Below are positions 46,601 through 58,440 of a stretch of 64,000 bases of DNA, one piece after another. The stretch's first letter is position 1. Every line of letters begins with the position of its first letter. Under the pieces are notes generated by a model. It saw nothing but the letters and a program-made list of their open reading frames with translations. It was not told the origin of the DNA and did not search any database. The position numbers and the translations under genes were made by a program. Source of the DNA: Epinephelus fuscoguttatus (taxonomy: Eukaryota > Chordata > Actinopteri > Perciformes > Serranidae); NCBI RefSeq assembly GCF_011397635.1, contig NC_064761.1, positions 34,498,143 to 34,562,142 on the forward strand, written 5' to 3'.

Positions 46601-48050
46601 TTTGGGGGAGTTTCTCCTTATCTGCTGCGAGGGTCCAAAGGACAGAGGGATGTCGTATGCTGTAAAGCCCTCTGGGGCAAATTGTGATTTGTGATATTGG
46701 GCTTTATAAATAAAATTGAATTGAAAAATTTAATATACTGACACACATGTTAAATGCACTCAAGTAGCCAAGATCAAGCTGACAGGGAGAGCTAACAGTT
46801 GACGTGGCAAAGTTAGCTTAAGAATATAAGTGTGACCATGTCTGGGTTTTTTTTGTTGTTTTTTTTTTTGAAAGTTGTTAACACAGGGTATATAATGCCA
46901 GGGTTGGCCCTCACTAGACAGGTCCACTGGGAAAATTCTAAAACCTCCCAAAAGCCAGTCTGTGCATGTTCGGTTGTATGCAGTCTTGGAATCCATCAGC
47001 TATTGTCCCACAACAATTTAGCTTTGTTATCTTTTCTTTTATTTGTCCACATTCATATGCAGGTATCTGTTTCTACAAATTAGTGGAAATGTCCATCCAT
47101 CTCCAAACTTGAGTCTCATGTTACTCATCGAACTGTAAGCAATGACCAGTGCACAAAAGAGAAAGTCTTGGTCTGGATATCATTTATGTGGATATCCATG
47201 GGCTAAAACAGATCCCCTGAAATACTGGCTTGCCCCTAGAGGCTAAATTTGTCATCGACAATAGCTGACGGGATTGCTTCATACTGCTTTGTGATCCACA
47301 GGTCAGTGTGTACATGAACAGGAGAAAAGACCGTTCAGAGTACTTGGCCACCTATTTCCGCCTGACCTCAGGCCCTAATGATCACAAACTCAAGTGGCCA
47401 TGTCCATGGCGACAGGCAACCATCGCCCTGATGGATCAGCAGTCTGACATCAGACGGCAAATGAACATGCACCGAATGGTCACCACTGACCCCAACATGA
47501 AGTCCTCTGATGGTAAGAGAAGGGGGGATAACTTGTAGTACAAGCCTGAATCACCCCTTATTGTTGCTTTGTTGGTTAAAAAGAGAATCATAGCTCACCT
47601 CTTTCTCCACAGGCACTGAGTACTTCTGGGATAATCCCAAGAAGGTGGGGTCTCGAGTAAATGAGTCTAATGGCAGCTTTTACTATCGAGGCCCATGCAA
47701 GGGATGGTCACATTTCATCGACCACAGCAGACTAAAGAGCAGAAACTTCATCAAAGGAGACGACGCCTTCTTCCTCCTCAGTCTGGAAGGTGTGGAGTCA
47801 GACAGGACCAAGACATCAAATACAACCATACTGTATATCATCCTGTCTCTGAAATGTCAACGTTATTGTCTGCTTGTCCTCAGATATCTCTCATCTCCTG
47901 GTATCTCAGCCTCTTCCCCGCTCTGCAGTCCAAGCTGACGCCGATCTAATGATGGCTGCAGACCAAGGTGCTCCACAGGGAGCAGGGATGAGCAGGAGTA
48001 GGAGACAGCAGGAGATCGAAAAGGTGCCGATCATACAGGACATGTCCTGA
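31454..48050 (+). CDS. mep1b: Meprin-beta-like astacin metalloprotease, complete gene
   Basis: Zinc endopeptidase of the astacin family. Coding exons: 31454-31495, 31638-31656, 32069-32119, 32211-32254, 33426-33501, 33617-33734, 35869-36047, 36227-36445, 42390-42539, 44140-44355, 46079-46335, 47302-47512, 47613-47789, 47884-48050. The total is 1926 nt, with all phases compatible. Order: hydrophobic signal peptide (1-17); propeptide with the LLEGDI aspartate switch; astacin domain with [11 protein letters not shown] at 146-156 (catalytic Glu147) and Met-turn SVMHY at 201-205; MAM about 255-420; MATH about 421-587; tail 588-641. Vertebrate meprins usually continue with EGF and membrane segments; here the stop comes first, suggesting a secreted enzyme. 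The sequence around [12 protein letters not shown] is closer to the beta than the alpha subunit. Intron 8 carries a full-length L1, intron 9 a TTAA transposon, and intron 11 a LINE tail. Confidence 0.92.
31578..31616. repeat. GAT trinucleotide microsatellite
   Basis: About 12 GAT units in intron 1 of the coding model, just upstream of the exon at 31638. Confidence 0.9.
33735..35868. other. Meprin intron 6, no nested gene seen
   Basis: Contains an AAAC-type microsatellite near 34061-34082. No transposon with clear borders was found. Confidence 0.5.
36716..39049 (-). other. L1 3'UTR, GC-rich, with internal tandem units
   Basis: The parts at 37340-38000 and 38460-39050 are strongly C-rich on the + strand. 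Between them, a unit of about 145 bp containing TATGTGGTG(C/A)(T/A)TTAAAA text repeats at about 38100, 38240 and 38385. A run of 22 G lies at 39025-39046. Long open frames here on both strands are by-products of base composition. Confidence 0.7.
39050..41629 (-). pseudogene. L1 ORF2 remnant (RT thumb and C-terminal domain, no endonuclease)
   Basis: One uninterrupted frame of about 860 codons. It starts in the linker after the missing endonuclease ([20 protein letters not shown]) and continues through RT motifs with [28 protein letters not shown] and [10 protein letters not shown]. At about 40235 it jumps from [10 protein letters not shown] to LQKNILERG: the segment that should hold the FADD catalytic pair is missing, yet the frame stays open. 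The C-terminal part keeps a C-x2-C...H...C motif (CIQC near 39410). It cannot encode an active polymerase. Confidence 0.88.
41655..41960 (-). pseudogene. L1 ORF1 N-terminal remnant
   Basis: Encodes about 100 codons from [20 protein letters not shown], followed by a heptad-rich stretch ([20 protein letters not shown]), consistent with the coiled coil of an L1-type ORF1 protein. It ends at an A-run (41641-41654 on the + strand as T), where a deletion joins it to ORF2 sequence. Confidence 0.7.
42686..43913. mobile_element. TTAA-flanked DNA transposon with long TIRs (1.2 kb), Kolobok-like
   Basis: TTAA target copies at 42682-42685 and 43914-43917. Ends begin AGGGAAATTTCAGTTTATTT on the left and AGGGAAATTTTGGTTTATTT on the right. 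The terminal inverted repeats are about 380 bp (42686-43068 and 43536-43913). It sits in meprin intron 9. The interior encodes a cysteine-rich remnant on the minus strand. TTAA with AGGG ends suggests Kolobok rather than piggyBac. Confidence 0.82.
43139..43231 (-). pseudogene. Cysteine-rich remnant resembling the P2X7 cytoplasmic domain
   Basis: The frame reads [18 protein letters not shown] then [12 protein letters not shown]. The arrangement W-C-x-C-x2-C-x-P-x-P-T-x2-E-x2-C-x-C-C-x-E resembles the cysteine-rich cytoplasmic (ballast) domain of P2X7 and related proteins found in many fish repeats. Only about 31 codons are preserved, inside the TTAA transposon, so this is not a receptor gene. 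Confidence 0.5.
44356..46078. other. Meprin intron 10, no nested gene seen
   Basis: A short TTTA repeat lies near 44740. No transposon borders were recognised. Confidence 0.5.
46590..46735 (+). mobile_element. LINE 3' tail (L2-type) in meprin intron 11
   Basis: Matches the tail at 53815-53945: GAGTTTCTCCTTATCTGCTG, GACAGAGGGATGTCGTATGC and GGGCTTTATAAATAAAATTG. Heavily 5'-truncated. Confidence 0.8.
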
Positions 48051-51000
48051 TTCACAGAAGTGAGTGTAAAACATTAGGGTCAGCACTAGTTCACATCATA
48101 GCAATGACTCACCATGTTGATGCATCTAAAGCAAATTGTCATGTTCTTTCTTTGTGTTCTGTCCCAAATGTGTCTTTCATTACAGTGGCAGACGTCCCAC
48201 GATTTACCATCTCCTCTCACCACTCCATGATGTCCCGATCAGAGAAAGCAATCAGCTCTAACAAGGCAAGAGATCACATTACTACATGATCTCTACAACC
48301 ATGGGCACCAAATTATAGTTAAAAGTGGAGGAGCGGAGGGTCTGGGGCTCCTCTCTATGTCTATTATTTTACCAAGCCACTTTGCATGAAACCACGCCCA
48401 CTTCCGCATGACGAAAGTAAGGAACTAGATATCAAGGCCTGATGACTGGCTGCCAGCCTACTGCTAGTCAGTCCTCTGTGCGATATACCTGCGGCCCCTC
48501 TGAATGATTTCTCCCCAGAATGTTTGTTGATCCAGCGGGGAGTTGGGGGGAGGTCCAATCACTGAAGGTCCATGAAATTCATAGTGTGGAAAATACAGTA
48601 GGTTGGAAAATAGCAACATGGGTAGTTAAAGGGGAGCTTTGCTGATTTTCAACCAGCTCTGTGTCATCGCAGTGTGTGCAAGCAAAAGTTCGGTGGACCT
48701 CCACCAGCAAATGACCTTCCAGCGCTTATAGCACAATGGAGAGCCAAACACTTGGAGTTTCCCGCTGAACATACTTCCTACACTGTGATCACCGAGCTGG
48801 TTGGAAATCAGCAAACTTTCCCTTTAACAGATGTAACAACTTGCGACTGTCAGTATAAAACATGGACTGTACAATAAAGATGAACATGACAGCTCCCCAG
48901 AAGTATTCACCCCCTGGTGGCTGGATGCAGTATAGGTTATAAACCCCGCTGCCTCAATGTTTAGCAGATGGGACATGGGCCAAACTAAAAAAATCAAAGT
49001 GCATGCCAAATAAATTTTTACCCAAAACCATCTGTTATTTTAGGTAGCTCTTATAATGTTCAAGTGTGGTGCTCAAAAGTGGTTTGACATCATGATTGAC
49101 AACTCTGTGGAGACTGCCACTGCGCAGACTCTGGCTCCAAATGATATCACCAACATGAAATGGCAGCGGACTAATCCATGATGTTTTGACTTTTTTTGTA
49201 CAGAGGGAGTGGAGACACATAGTCCATCTTTTAAGACAGTCTATGGTAAAACCAGACACATGGATACATAAAGGAAATAAAAGGGACAATGAAAGCTAAC
49301 ATCCTGCCGAGGAGTAGAGCTCCTTTGTGTTTTGTGGCAACGGTGGTGTTCAAAGCCACTGATGAACTCAAGCTGTGCTGTTGTTTAAATGACCCCCAGC
49401 ATGCCACAGTGAGTGTTACTTGCAGCCAGTAATCGGACGTCTGGCAGCCTGCTTTCGTCATGCAGAAGTTTCATCTAAAATGAGTTGTTACAATAAGAGA
49501 CACATCCTCGGCCAGAAAATTTTCTGCATTCCAATGAATTTTTACACTCCAAATTATGGTGCAAATGTGTTAATTTCCTTAAAGAAAAACACGAAATTCA
49601 GGTGAGAGGTGACAATTCAAAATTTCAAAACATCATGTCGTGTAAAGCAGTGGGGCTCTCACACATTCTGATTTGCTTGCAAATATTTACTCTCTTGCAG
49701 ATTAGCTTCTCATTTAATGTTGTCTCTGCTGAGTCACACATGTAGGCATTTACTTAGTCCTCCTTTGTGTCTTTTGTTTGTAGAAATATCCTCTTAAAAT
49801 GTGAATGTGGCACCTATTCACATTAATGATACATTTCATTAGAAACACCTGGATTTTAATAGCTCATCTGAGTTTCAGCAAGACTTCTGCTCATGTTAAC
49901 TTCAAACTGCAGACTGTCACCAAAGAGGCCACTGTTTGTTTCACATGTGAATTTTAAGACAACCCATCATGTTTTTTTTCTTAATCTAACCATGTGTGTT
50001 TGTTGCCTTAGCCGAAGGAAATCAAACTAAGGACTAAGTATTTTACCTATGTTGTAAGTACTTTTTTTTTTTTAAAGTATGCATTAGAGAGCAGAAACTG
50101 CATTTCCTGTAAAAACAGAGGTGTATCTTGTGAAAGAAACAATTGACATGCTGAACATCTAAAACAGACGCAGAAGGGTACCTAGCGCAACACACCTGCT
50201 CTGTGGGCCCAATGATGCAGAAGCTCCAGGTTATTTTACGCATGGAAGTCGAACATTTTTGGCTTCATTTATAACATTAAAAGGAATGAATGGGGCTCCA
50301 CCACCAATACTGTATCCAGGTCTCTATACATCCATGGTGAGAATATGTCTGTCACAGAAAATCTCCTGTCGTGTGTCACATGTGTGAAGGGTCACATCCA
50401 GATCTGAATCTTTAAACGTAGTCTGAGTTCATATGAAAAAACAGCTTTGGTTAGGATGGGAAATGTAGACTTTAATTCATACTGCATCCACTTATCCAAA
50501 CTAGCTTGAATGTTTAAAGAAAGCAAAGATTGTTGATCAAAAAGTAGGGATGCAAAAACACACCTCTGCTCCCCCAAGTGTAATAGTGGGGGTGCAGCTG
50601 CTCAGCTTACTCCATTGCTCAGGCGACTCTGTCTACAGCAACTCCTTTTCATGTATAATTTGAATTTGAAATAAAAATCCAGATTTGCAACTCAACATTG
50701 ATTAAAATACTGTGGTTATTTTCTAGGGTCCTCAACCATGTCATTGTAAGCTTAGAGGGGACTTACTTATAACTGACCCTTAGCTAAGCCCTGTCTCTTT
50801 GTGGTGGGCAAAGTCAGAACTTTCTTTAGGGTGATGGGGTTGCACCTTGGGGGATTAGGACTTGATAATCTTATCAATCCTGGCAGTTGGTTTTGGTTGG
50901 GAGTGCATATTTGTGGCAGGACTGATTCCCCAGATTTCAGGTGATCAGGAAGAAGCCTGAGAAGCAGTTCCCTACCACATAATACAAAAACTATTTAGAT

Positions 51001-51497
51001 GGAGAAACAAATCTCACAAATGCCTTCACAGTGACAAAATGCCCCATTAATGATAAAATAAACCTTTGAACAAACTGTTGGGAATATGTTCAGCAAGTAA
51101 ACTCTTGCATGAATAGTACTAAGATCTGCCCTGATGCAGGCAGACTAGTGGAAAGGTGGTCTCTAAAATTTCCTCCACAGAGTAAACTGAGAAACCAAGT
51201 TTCTGTCTGACAGTATCTGCTAACATGAGGTCTGCATTCGGTCTAGGAAGGATCAGAATGTCGTGAGTGTGTATTTCCTCATCTTTCTTAAATCCTAAAG
51301 AAAGGACATCGTCACACCCTGATTGGCCCAGAATCAATGCAACAAGCTGCTCTCAATTTTTTATTCAGGAGTCAGTCCCCACACCCTGCACAACAGGTGA
51401 TCTGAATAACACTCCAATCAGCAACTGTGACAGCCAGCTGAAACAACTTGGGGGGAAAAATAAATGACAGCAAGCACCAAAGAATGAGGGACTGCTA
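48051..51497 (+). repeat. 3' flank of meprin copy 2, paralogous to 593-10938
   Basis: Same sequence as the flank of copy 1 without the 6.7-kb insertion. A donor-like GTGAGT eight bases after the stop and the acceptor TTACAG at 48180-48185 allow a 3'UTR exon at 48186-48289. No other gene recognised. Confidence 0.85.
48630..48823. mobile_element. TTAA-flanked MITE (194 bp), copy 2
   Basis: Paralogue of 7922-8115, with TTAA at 48626-48629 and 48824-48827. Confidence 0.75.
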
Positions 51498-52685
51498 CAT
51501 ATTTACTTTAACAAGCAAAATTTGCCACACATCTGATCAACTTGCATAAAGGGCAAGATAGGTGTGCATTTCACCATTTGAAGGTGATTTAAAAAATTAC
51601 ATGGTTTCTTTTATCTTACTTGTGCAGGGTTTAGCCATCTAAAAAGTTGTGCAACCTTTTGTGAATTTGTCCCAGAATGCATATTTTAATCCTGTATGGA
51701 ACATATCATGGTCCACATTGTTCAGAGCATGCAGTTTTACATACTTGTAAACCAAAATCCCCAAATCTGTTGGTGATTTTAAATAAATCGCAGAACTGCT
51801 GCAAGAAATAAAACCTTGTGCTTTCATGTACTAGGATATCAAATTTTTGAAACTGTCTACCTTAGAGACATCTCACTGGATCACCTTGAAAAGAAGATAT
51901 CTGATGACCTGTCTGTCATTGTATCCATCAGGCAGTCGCTTATTGAGCAAAAAACACACGGCAAACATCAGGTCATGTCAAGCATCATTTTTATTTTGAG
52001 ATACTCAAGGAAAACAGTGTAACTGTTATAATTCCCTCTCAACTGGAAAGCTGTAAGCATAGACTAACTTCCACAGAATGTTTTTTGTTGTTCATAAGAG
52101 TGTCAAAGTCATGGGTGGTGGTTGACAAAGTAACTCTAAGGTCGTGTTCAGTGTTTACTCTGTTCCTGTACTTAGTCGTCAGGTGGACCAGAGCTGAGTC
52201 GCCACTTTCACGAAGATAGGTTGTGCAGAATGTTGGGATATGTTCGACTGCATGGGAGTCTGGTGACCCTCTGACACTGTGCTTCCTTTAGAAAGAAGTT
52301 TTGAAGCAGAATGCAATAACCATTGCTTTGAGTTGACCTATAGGACACCTCATGAAGGAGGACTATTCACTGGATTAGAAAGAAATTAACTTTTCACATA
52401 TTGATTATTTGCTGAGAATTTTATAATAAATCAATCATCCCACTTCTTCAATTATCCCACTGCTTTCTGGTACAAAATTTATAGCTCAAATAAAAAAAAA
52501 AGTCAACAGTTGTCTTTTCACATTTATTAAAGATATAGTTTTGAGGTGTTCAGACTCAAAAGATGATAATACCTTTGCAAGACCCCCCCTTCTGATCACA
52601 TCATTCTGGTTTTGGTTGTCTGAGACTGCAGCACTGAGAATCATGTCCACTTGGGATTCTTCTGTCAGTCAGTGCTGGATGAAGC
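51498..52685. other. No gene recognised
   Basis: AT-rich sequence beyond the meprin duplication. Only short frames without recognisable domains. Confidence 0.4.
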
Positions 52686-52890
52686 TCTCCACTCTACCTC
52701 TCAGTAACATGGCCCAGTCAGAGTCATCTCCACTCTACCTCTCAGTAACATGGCCCAGTCAGAGTCTCTCCACTCTACCTCCCAGTAACATGGCCCAGTC
52801 AGAGTCTCTCCACTCTACCTCCCAGTTACAGTACATGGCCCAGTCAGTCTCCCTGTCTTCCTCCCAGTAACATGGTCCAGTCAGAGTCTC
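52686..52890. repeat. Minisatellite, units of about 41-48 bp
   Basis: About four to five imperfect copies of a unit containing CTCCACTCTACCTCCCAGTA and ACATGGCCCAGTCAGAGTCT. The last units carry a small insertion. Confidence 0.85.
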
Positions 52891-53089
52891 TGATACAGCT
52901 GCTTCAACCTCTCTGGATCATCAGGATGCAGCTGATTCTCTCACCACATCCACCTCACCACCACATCACTCATACTGCCAGAGATCAGTTTCTAGCTGAT
53001 GAGAGAAGAAGACAGACAACAGAAGTCATAAATTTAATTTACATGCACAGTTATGTCGTGCCATTTTATAGCATGACTAGGCCGTTTAA

Positions 53090-53634
53090 TTAGACTACTG
53101 TCCTAGTCCCAGTACACAAGTAACAACTGAACAACAACATCTCAGCTGTGGTTCCTGGACCTCAGCAGAGGTTCTGTTGACTACATGGTTACTAAATGTA
53201 ATGATGCTTCTTTGAAATCAGAGCCACTAATTTGCAGGCTCCACACAGACTGATCTTAGAGCTGTGACAGAGACGACAAGAACAAACACTTTAAAGAGGA
53301 TCTGTTATGATTATGTTCAGGTTCATACTTGTAATTAAGGTTTCTAGCCTTTGTGCTCCACTGTCTCGCAGGTTAACTTATATTGCAGTGGTGCCTGGAT
53401 GGTGTGTCATGGTTGTGCTGCTGCCGTGGTCCTGCCAGATGCCTCCTACTGCTGCTGTTATTATTAGTGATACTTCTACTGTTATTATACACATATAATT
53501 ATTGTCACATATGTATACTATCAGATATTAATATATACCTACAAGATATTGTATCGCAATAGCCATAATTATTACTGTAATATTATTACTTTCATTAATG
53601 TTGTTGTAAGCTACTGTCATTACCGTCTGTCCTG

Positions 53635-53665
<31 letters not shown>

Positions 53666-54806
53666 TTCTGTCTCATTGTGTCATACGGATTACTGTTAAT
53701 TTATCACGTTAATCTATTCTGTACGACATCTATTGCACATCTGTCTGTCCTGGAAGAGGGATCCCTCCTCAGTTGCTCTTCCTGAGGTGTGTACCATTTT
53801 TTTCCCTGTTAAAGGGGTTTTTATGGGGAGTTTTTCCTTATCCGCTGTGAGGGTCCTAAGGACAGAGGGATGTCGTATGCTGTAAAGCATCTGAGGCAAA
53901 TTGTTATTTGTGATATTGGGCTTTATAAATAAAATTGATTGATCAATTGATTGATTAATTGATTGACTGATACTAGAACATGTTTATTTTCCTCAAACTG
54001 TCTGTGCTGGAACACCTGTATTCACCCTCTGTCTGAAACGCTCCATTTTAGTGCCTGTCTCTTTAAGCCTACTTCCTGAAAAGCTCTTGTTTGCTCTGAT
54101 TGGTCATCTAGAGAAAAACTGAAACAGAGAATAGTGTCAAAAATCATCAATAAAAGCTTCTAATCACAACCCAATATGTTCCAAGAGGATTATGATCTGA
54201 ATGCTGGGAGAAATTAACGTCAGTGACCAAGATTACATGTTTTCCTGAAGTATGTATGTAGCTACACGTAGCAGCGTATGTAATGTAAACGGTTGCTGCA
54301 GCAAGACTGAAGCAAATGACCATATAAAGAAAAATGTCACAAGCAGATGTTAGCTTATCTCAGTGGAAACAGTGAGGTTTTTACCCATAGTGATTACTTT
54401 TACATACATTAACCTCATTATTTAAAATTTTGGCCATGTTTGGTATGAACATCCAACATTGTAACATTATGTATGACACAAAATAAGGAAAAAACATAAT
54501 GGGTTCCCTTCAAGCTTAGATTACATGGTGAGACAGTTTGATGAAGGAGGACAGCTGTCTCTATACGTGTTGTGATGCTGACAGCTTTAATCCAGCTTCC
54601 TGTAGACATGAACGCAACAACAGTCGTCTTCACATCAGCTCAAGCACATGATCACACCAAGTTTCTGGCTGATTTGATTGGCTGACTGTTTTCTCTGTCT
54701 TTCTGTCCAAAGTTTACAGGAAATACTGGATCTTTGCTTTGATTCTAACTGTGTTTAGTACAATACTGCTGAAACCATCATCAACTGATTCCAACCCTCT
54801 ACTGAC
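53090..54806 (-). repeat. Distal NLR-locus sequence, duplicated in inverted form at 14342-15130
   Basis: Blocks flanking the LINE at 53345-53985 match the other copy in antiparallel order. No terminal NLR exon could be recognised in it on the minus strand. Confidence 0.7.
53345..53985 (+). mobile_element. LINE 3' end (L2-type), young insertion
   Basis: 3'UTR with a CTGT/CTCT tract, then CTGTCTGTCCTGGAAGAGGG, the GACAGAGGGATGTCGTATGC block and an ATTGATTG-type tail. The duplicate near 14876 lacks this segment, which gives an empty site. Confidence 0.8.
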
Positions 54807-54980
54807 CTCAGAGTCTCCAGTCTATAGTGTGGATTCTCCAAAAGATCACCCAGCAGCTTCACACCTGAATCTTGTAGGTTGTTTCCTCTCAGCTCCAACT
54901 CCCTCAGATGGGAGGGGTTGGAATTAAGAGCTGAGGCCAGAGAAACACAGCTGATCTCTGACAACCTGCAGGAACTCAAT
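54807..54980 (-). CDS. NLR gene, third LRR exon
   Basis: 174 bp, phase 2 at both ends, preceded by TTATTCAG and followed by GTCAGT. Encodes [20 protein letters not shown], then [20 protein letters not shown], the ribonuclease-inhibitor-type LRR used by fish NLRC3-like proteins. It is the last exon of the NLR gene I can find in this direction. A terminal exon with a stop codon or a B30.2 domain was not seen. Confidence 0.82.
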
Positions 54981-55183
54981 CTGAATAAAGAATAAATGAT
55001 GTAGATGAGTCATTCATAATCCAATCAGATGTGTTCAGATTTTTAAATATGTAGCTCAACATCACTATGTCCTAATCAATGAGTTTTTCCCTATTCATGT
55101 CAACACAGATTAATAACATGCTGATGATCTTAGTCAAGTTTGGAATTAGAGGATCAATACAAAATTGATATGCTGAAAATATG

Positions 55184-55266
<83 letters not shown>
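55184..55266. repeat. TG microsatellite
   Basis: About 41 nearly pure TG units in the NLR intron between the second and third LRR exons. Confidence 0.95.
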
Positions 55267-55267
<1 letters not shown>

Positions 55268-56787
55268 CTGCGTGCATAAACAGAAGTCTGTTGTGACTTC
55301 AGGATAAATTTTTACAATAAAAATGAAAATGCACAATTTTACAGATGTAAGTTGCCGTGTCTCATCTCATCAACCGAAACAACATAAATTTTCTAGTAAA
55401 CAAAACATAGCAGTTACCGTTCTTTCTCCTCCCATCTCTAGTGAAATCTGATCTCCTTCAAGTTGCGGTGCGCGGCTCAAAGCTTGTCAGACACTGTTGT
55501 TAGTCCGTTTACAAACATATTACTATTATGTTAATCAAGTTGTCATATTGTTTATTACTAATACAGGTTGGATTTAGTGCTGTGATGCAATCAGCACAGG
55601 TTGCTGATTTAGGCGACTTTTTAATTTAGTCATAATGACAAATGCTGGTTCAGCCAGTTTGCATACAATAAAAGCAATTTAAGCTCGTACACTGAACCAC
55701 AAAAGCAAAATCCAGCTCTTTCAGCATGTAAACTTTAAGTTTAACCTCTCTAACTACAGCAGGACGCTGACGTCCTCGCTCCGCCCCCTCCTCTGTTAAA
55801 TGATATCTCCCAGGCACGTTACGTCATCAAACCATGTGATGTTTGGTATTGCCGGCTTCAGGAAGCTCTCGACTTTTCAAAAATGACATCATTTTTTTTA
55901 ATTTATTATATATTTCGCACCAGAGCAGCCTAAACACACAAAGTCCTAAATCACTATGAGTGGTGACAAGTCATGCCATGCCCTTTTTCGACGGGAAAAG
56001 TTAAAGGATTACTCACGATCTTATGTGGAGCCGTCAGTGGGCATGTAGCTGTTTTATAGAAGGTAAGAGTCACACTCCTACCACTATTTTTGGCTGAGAT
56101 ATTCCATCTAGAAAGTGGGATCATAACTTTCACGTTTCATATGGCTTTATTTGGTGATATTTTATGGAGTTTCTGTGTCAAAAACAACATCAGCTATCAT
56201 AATCACACATGATTTCAATAAGGTACAATGTTAGAAGCTGGCTGAGTGTTGTTTGATCACTGATAGTACTGTTTTGAAGCCGAGTGAGCGCTCTTGTCAT
56301 TTGGAGCTCCGCCTGGATCTTTTCATGGAAAAAACACTGTAGAATGGTCATACTTTGAGCAATCTTCTTTAAATTTTAAACAAATGTTTATTGATAGTGT
56401 GCCGCCCCACAGTGTCATTTACCCGCTCATATGAAACCACAGACAGTTATTCATCCTCAAACACATTTTTTATTTTATTTTAGGCAAAATCTTCAATTTT
56501 TTTACTGACTTCAGAGGCCCATTACTCTGTCTCTGTATCACCTAGAGTGTTTCTGACACTTTCACAAGAAACAGGGAGTTTTCTTTCTGGTAAGACCTCA
56601 TGCATGCATGTAGTCAGTGGACATTTTTGTCTGTTGTGACTGCAGATCAGTTTATACAAGAATAATTACACAGATAACAAATGGAAATATAAAATTTTCT
56701 GGGTGTAAGTTATCTATATGTAGATAGTTCAAATTGTTACTTAAATATGCAAGATTGATAACTGTAACACACAGTCAGTGAAATTAC
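55267..56787. other. NLR intron, no nested gene seen
   Basis: Some CpG-richer sequence near 55750-55870. No transposon borders or coding sequence recognised. Confidence 0.4.
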
Positions 56788-56961
56788 CTCAGACTCTCCA
56801 GTCTACAATGTGGATTCTCCAGAAAATCACACAGGAGCTTCACTCCTGAATCCTGTAGGTTGTTTTTACTCAGCTGCAGCTCTCTCAGATGGGAGGGGTT
56901 GGACATCAGAGCTGAGACCAGATAGTCACAGCTGATCTCTGACAAAGTGCACCAACTCAAT
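56788..56961 (-). CDS. NLR gene, second LRR exon
   Basis: 174 bp, acceptor TTTATTCAG and donor GTAATT, open in phase 2. Encodes [20 protein letters not shown], then [20 protein letters not shown]. The symmetric phase allows it to be added or skipped without changing the frame. Confidence 0.85.
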
Positions 56962-57439
56962 CTGAATAAAGAAAAATTGGTAGATAAACATCATTAATAA
57001 TCCATCAGATGTGTTCAGGTTTTGAATGTGTAGTTCAACATTACTATGTCCCAATCAATGAGCTTTTCCCTAAAATGAGTGGAGCGACTTTTTCACTGTG
57101 TTATTGTGGATTATCATCATGTCAGCCTTCTACAGACATCATCCAAATGTCACCACAGCATTCATACACCTGTTCATGTCAACACGGATTAATAATATGC
57201 TGCTGATCTCAATCAAGTCTGGATTTAGAGGATCAATATTTAATCGGACATATTGGACTAAAGAACTGTTCATTATTTAATTTCTTAAATGACCTTCTTC
57301 ATATTGTTTTTATATATGTAATTAAAAGCAGAGCCACACATCTATTTAAGTCTGTCTTAAAACAATAGCCACATGCACATCAATAGTTATTGGTCAATTT
57401 AAACAAATATTAGTTCAGAGGATCTTCTTCGTATGATGT

Positions 57440-58440
57440 GACCATCCATCCATCCATTTTCATCTGCTTATCCGGGGCTGGGTCACGGAGGCAGCAGGCC
57501 AAGCAAAGCACCCCAGACATCCCTCACCCCAGTAACGCTTCCCAGCTTCTCCTGGGGGACCCTGAGGCATTCCCAGCCAGAGATATATAATCGCTCCAGC
57601 GATGTTCTGGGTCAGCCCCAGGGCCTCCTACTAGTGGGACGTGCCCGGAACACTTCTAACAGGAGGCACGCAAGAGGCATCTTCTCTATTTCTACTCCGA
57701 GCTCCATCTGGATGTCCGAGCTCCTCACCCCATCTCTAAGGCTGAGCCCAGCCACCCTACAGAGGAAACTTATTTTGGGCGCTTGTATCTGCAATCTTAT
57801 TCTTACAGTCACTCCCCAGAGCTCACGACCATAGATGAGGGTTGGGACGTAGTCTCTTTTTCCGACTGCTTCACACTCAGCTGCAAACCACCCTAGTGCA
57901 TGCTGGAGGTCACAGTGTGATGAAGCCAACAGAACCACATCATCTGCAAAAAGCAGAGATGCAATTCTGAGGTCCCAAAACTGGACCCCTGACTGTCCAT
58001 GAATATCACAAACAGGATCAGTGACAAGGGACAACCCTGGCAGGGGCCAACGCCCACCGAAACTGTGTTTGACTTAACACCGAGTATGTGGACGCAGCTC
58101 TCACTTTAGTCATACAGGGACCAGATGGCTCAAAGCAGCAACTCTGGTACCTTGTTATCCCACAGTACCCCTCATAAGACTCTCTGAGGGATGCGGTTGT
58201 AAGCCTTCTCCAAGTCCGCAAAATACGTGTCGACTGGATGGGCAAACTCCCACAACCCCTCCAGCAGCCTCGGAAGGGTAAAGGGCTGGTACATTGTTCA
58301 ACAGCCAGGACAGAATCGACATTGCTCCTCCTGGATCTTAAGCCCTCCTGGCCAACCGGTAGCTGTCTGCTGCTTCAAGTAACCCCTGGGCCAGCCAGAC
58401 CTGAAAGCCCTCCACCTTCAGCCTGGCAGCCTCCCTCATC
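57440..58440 (-). pseudogene. Rex3/RTE-type LINE fragment
   Basis: Minus-strand blocks in order: an HPVDTYFADLEKAYN-like RT start near 58220; a QGCPLS-like segment near 58030; DLRIASLLFADDVVLLASS (RT catalytic FADD, near 57940); YGRELWGVT and RVAGLSLRDGVRSSDI near 57740; and the RPTSRRPWG end. An internal deletion removes the part after AECEAVG. Truncated and frameshifted. Confidence 0.85.

Noticed and set aside
48104..48289. Frame ending VADVPRFTISSHHS as the last meprin coding exon
   Set aside because: Its phase would fit the 47789 donor, but the exon at 47884-48050 fits the known meprin sequence after MATH far better; this piece is at most a 3'UTR exon.
52686..52890. Regularly spaced repeats resembling a CRISPR array
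   Set aside because: Units are contiguous with no unique spacers, and the genome is eukaryotic.
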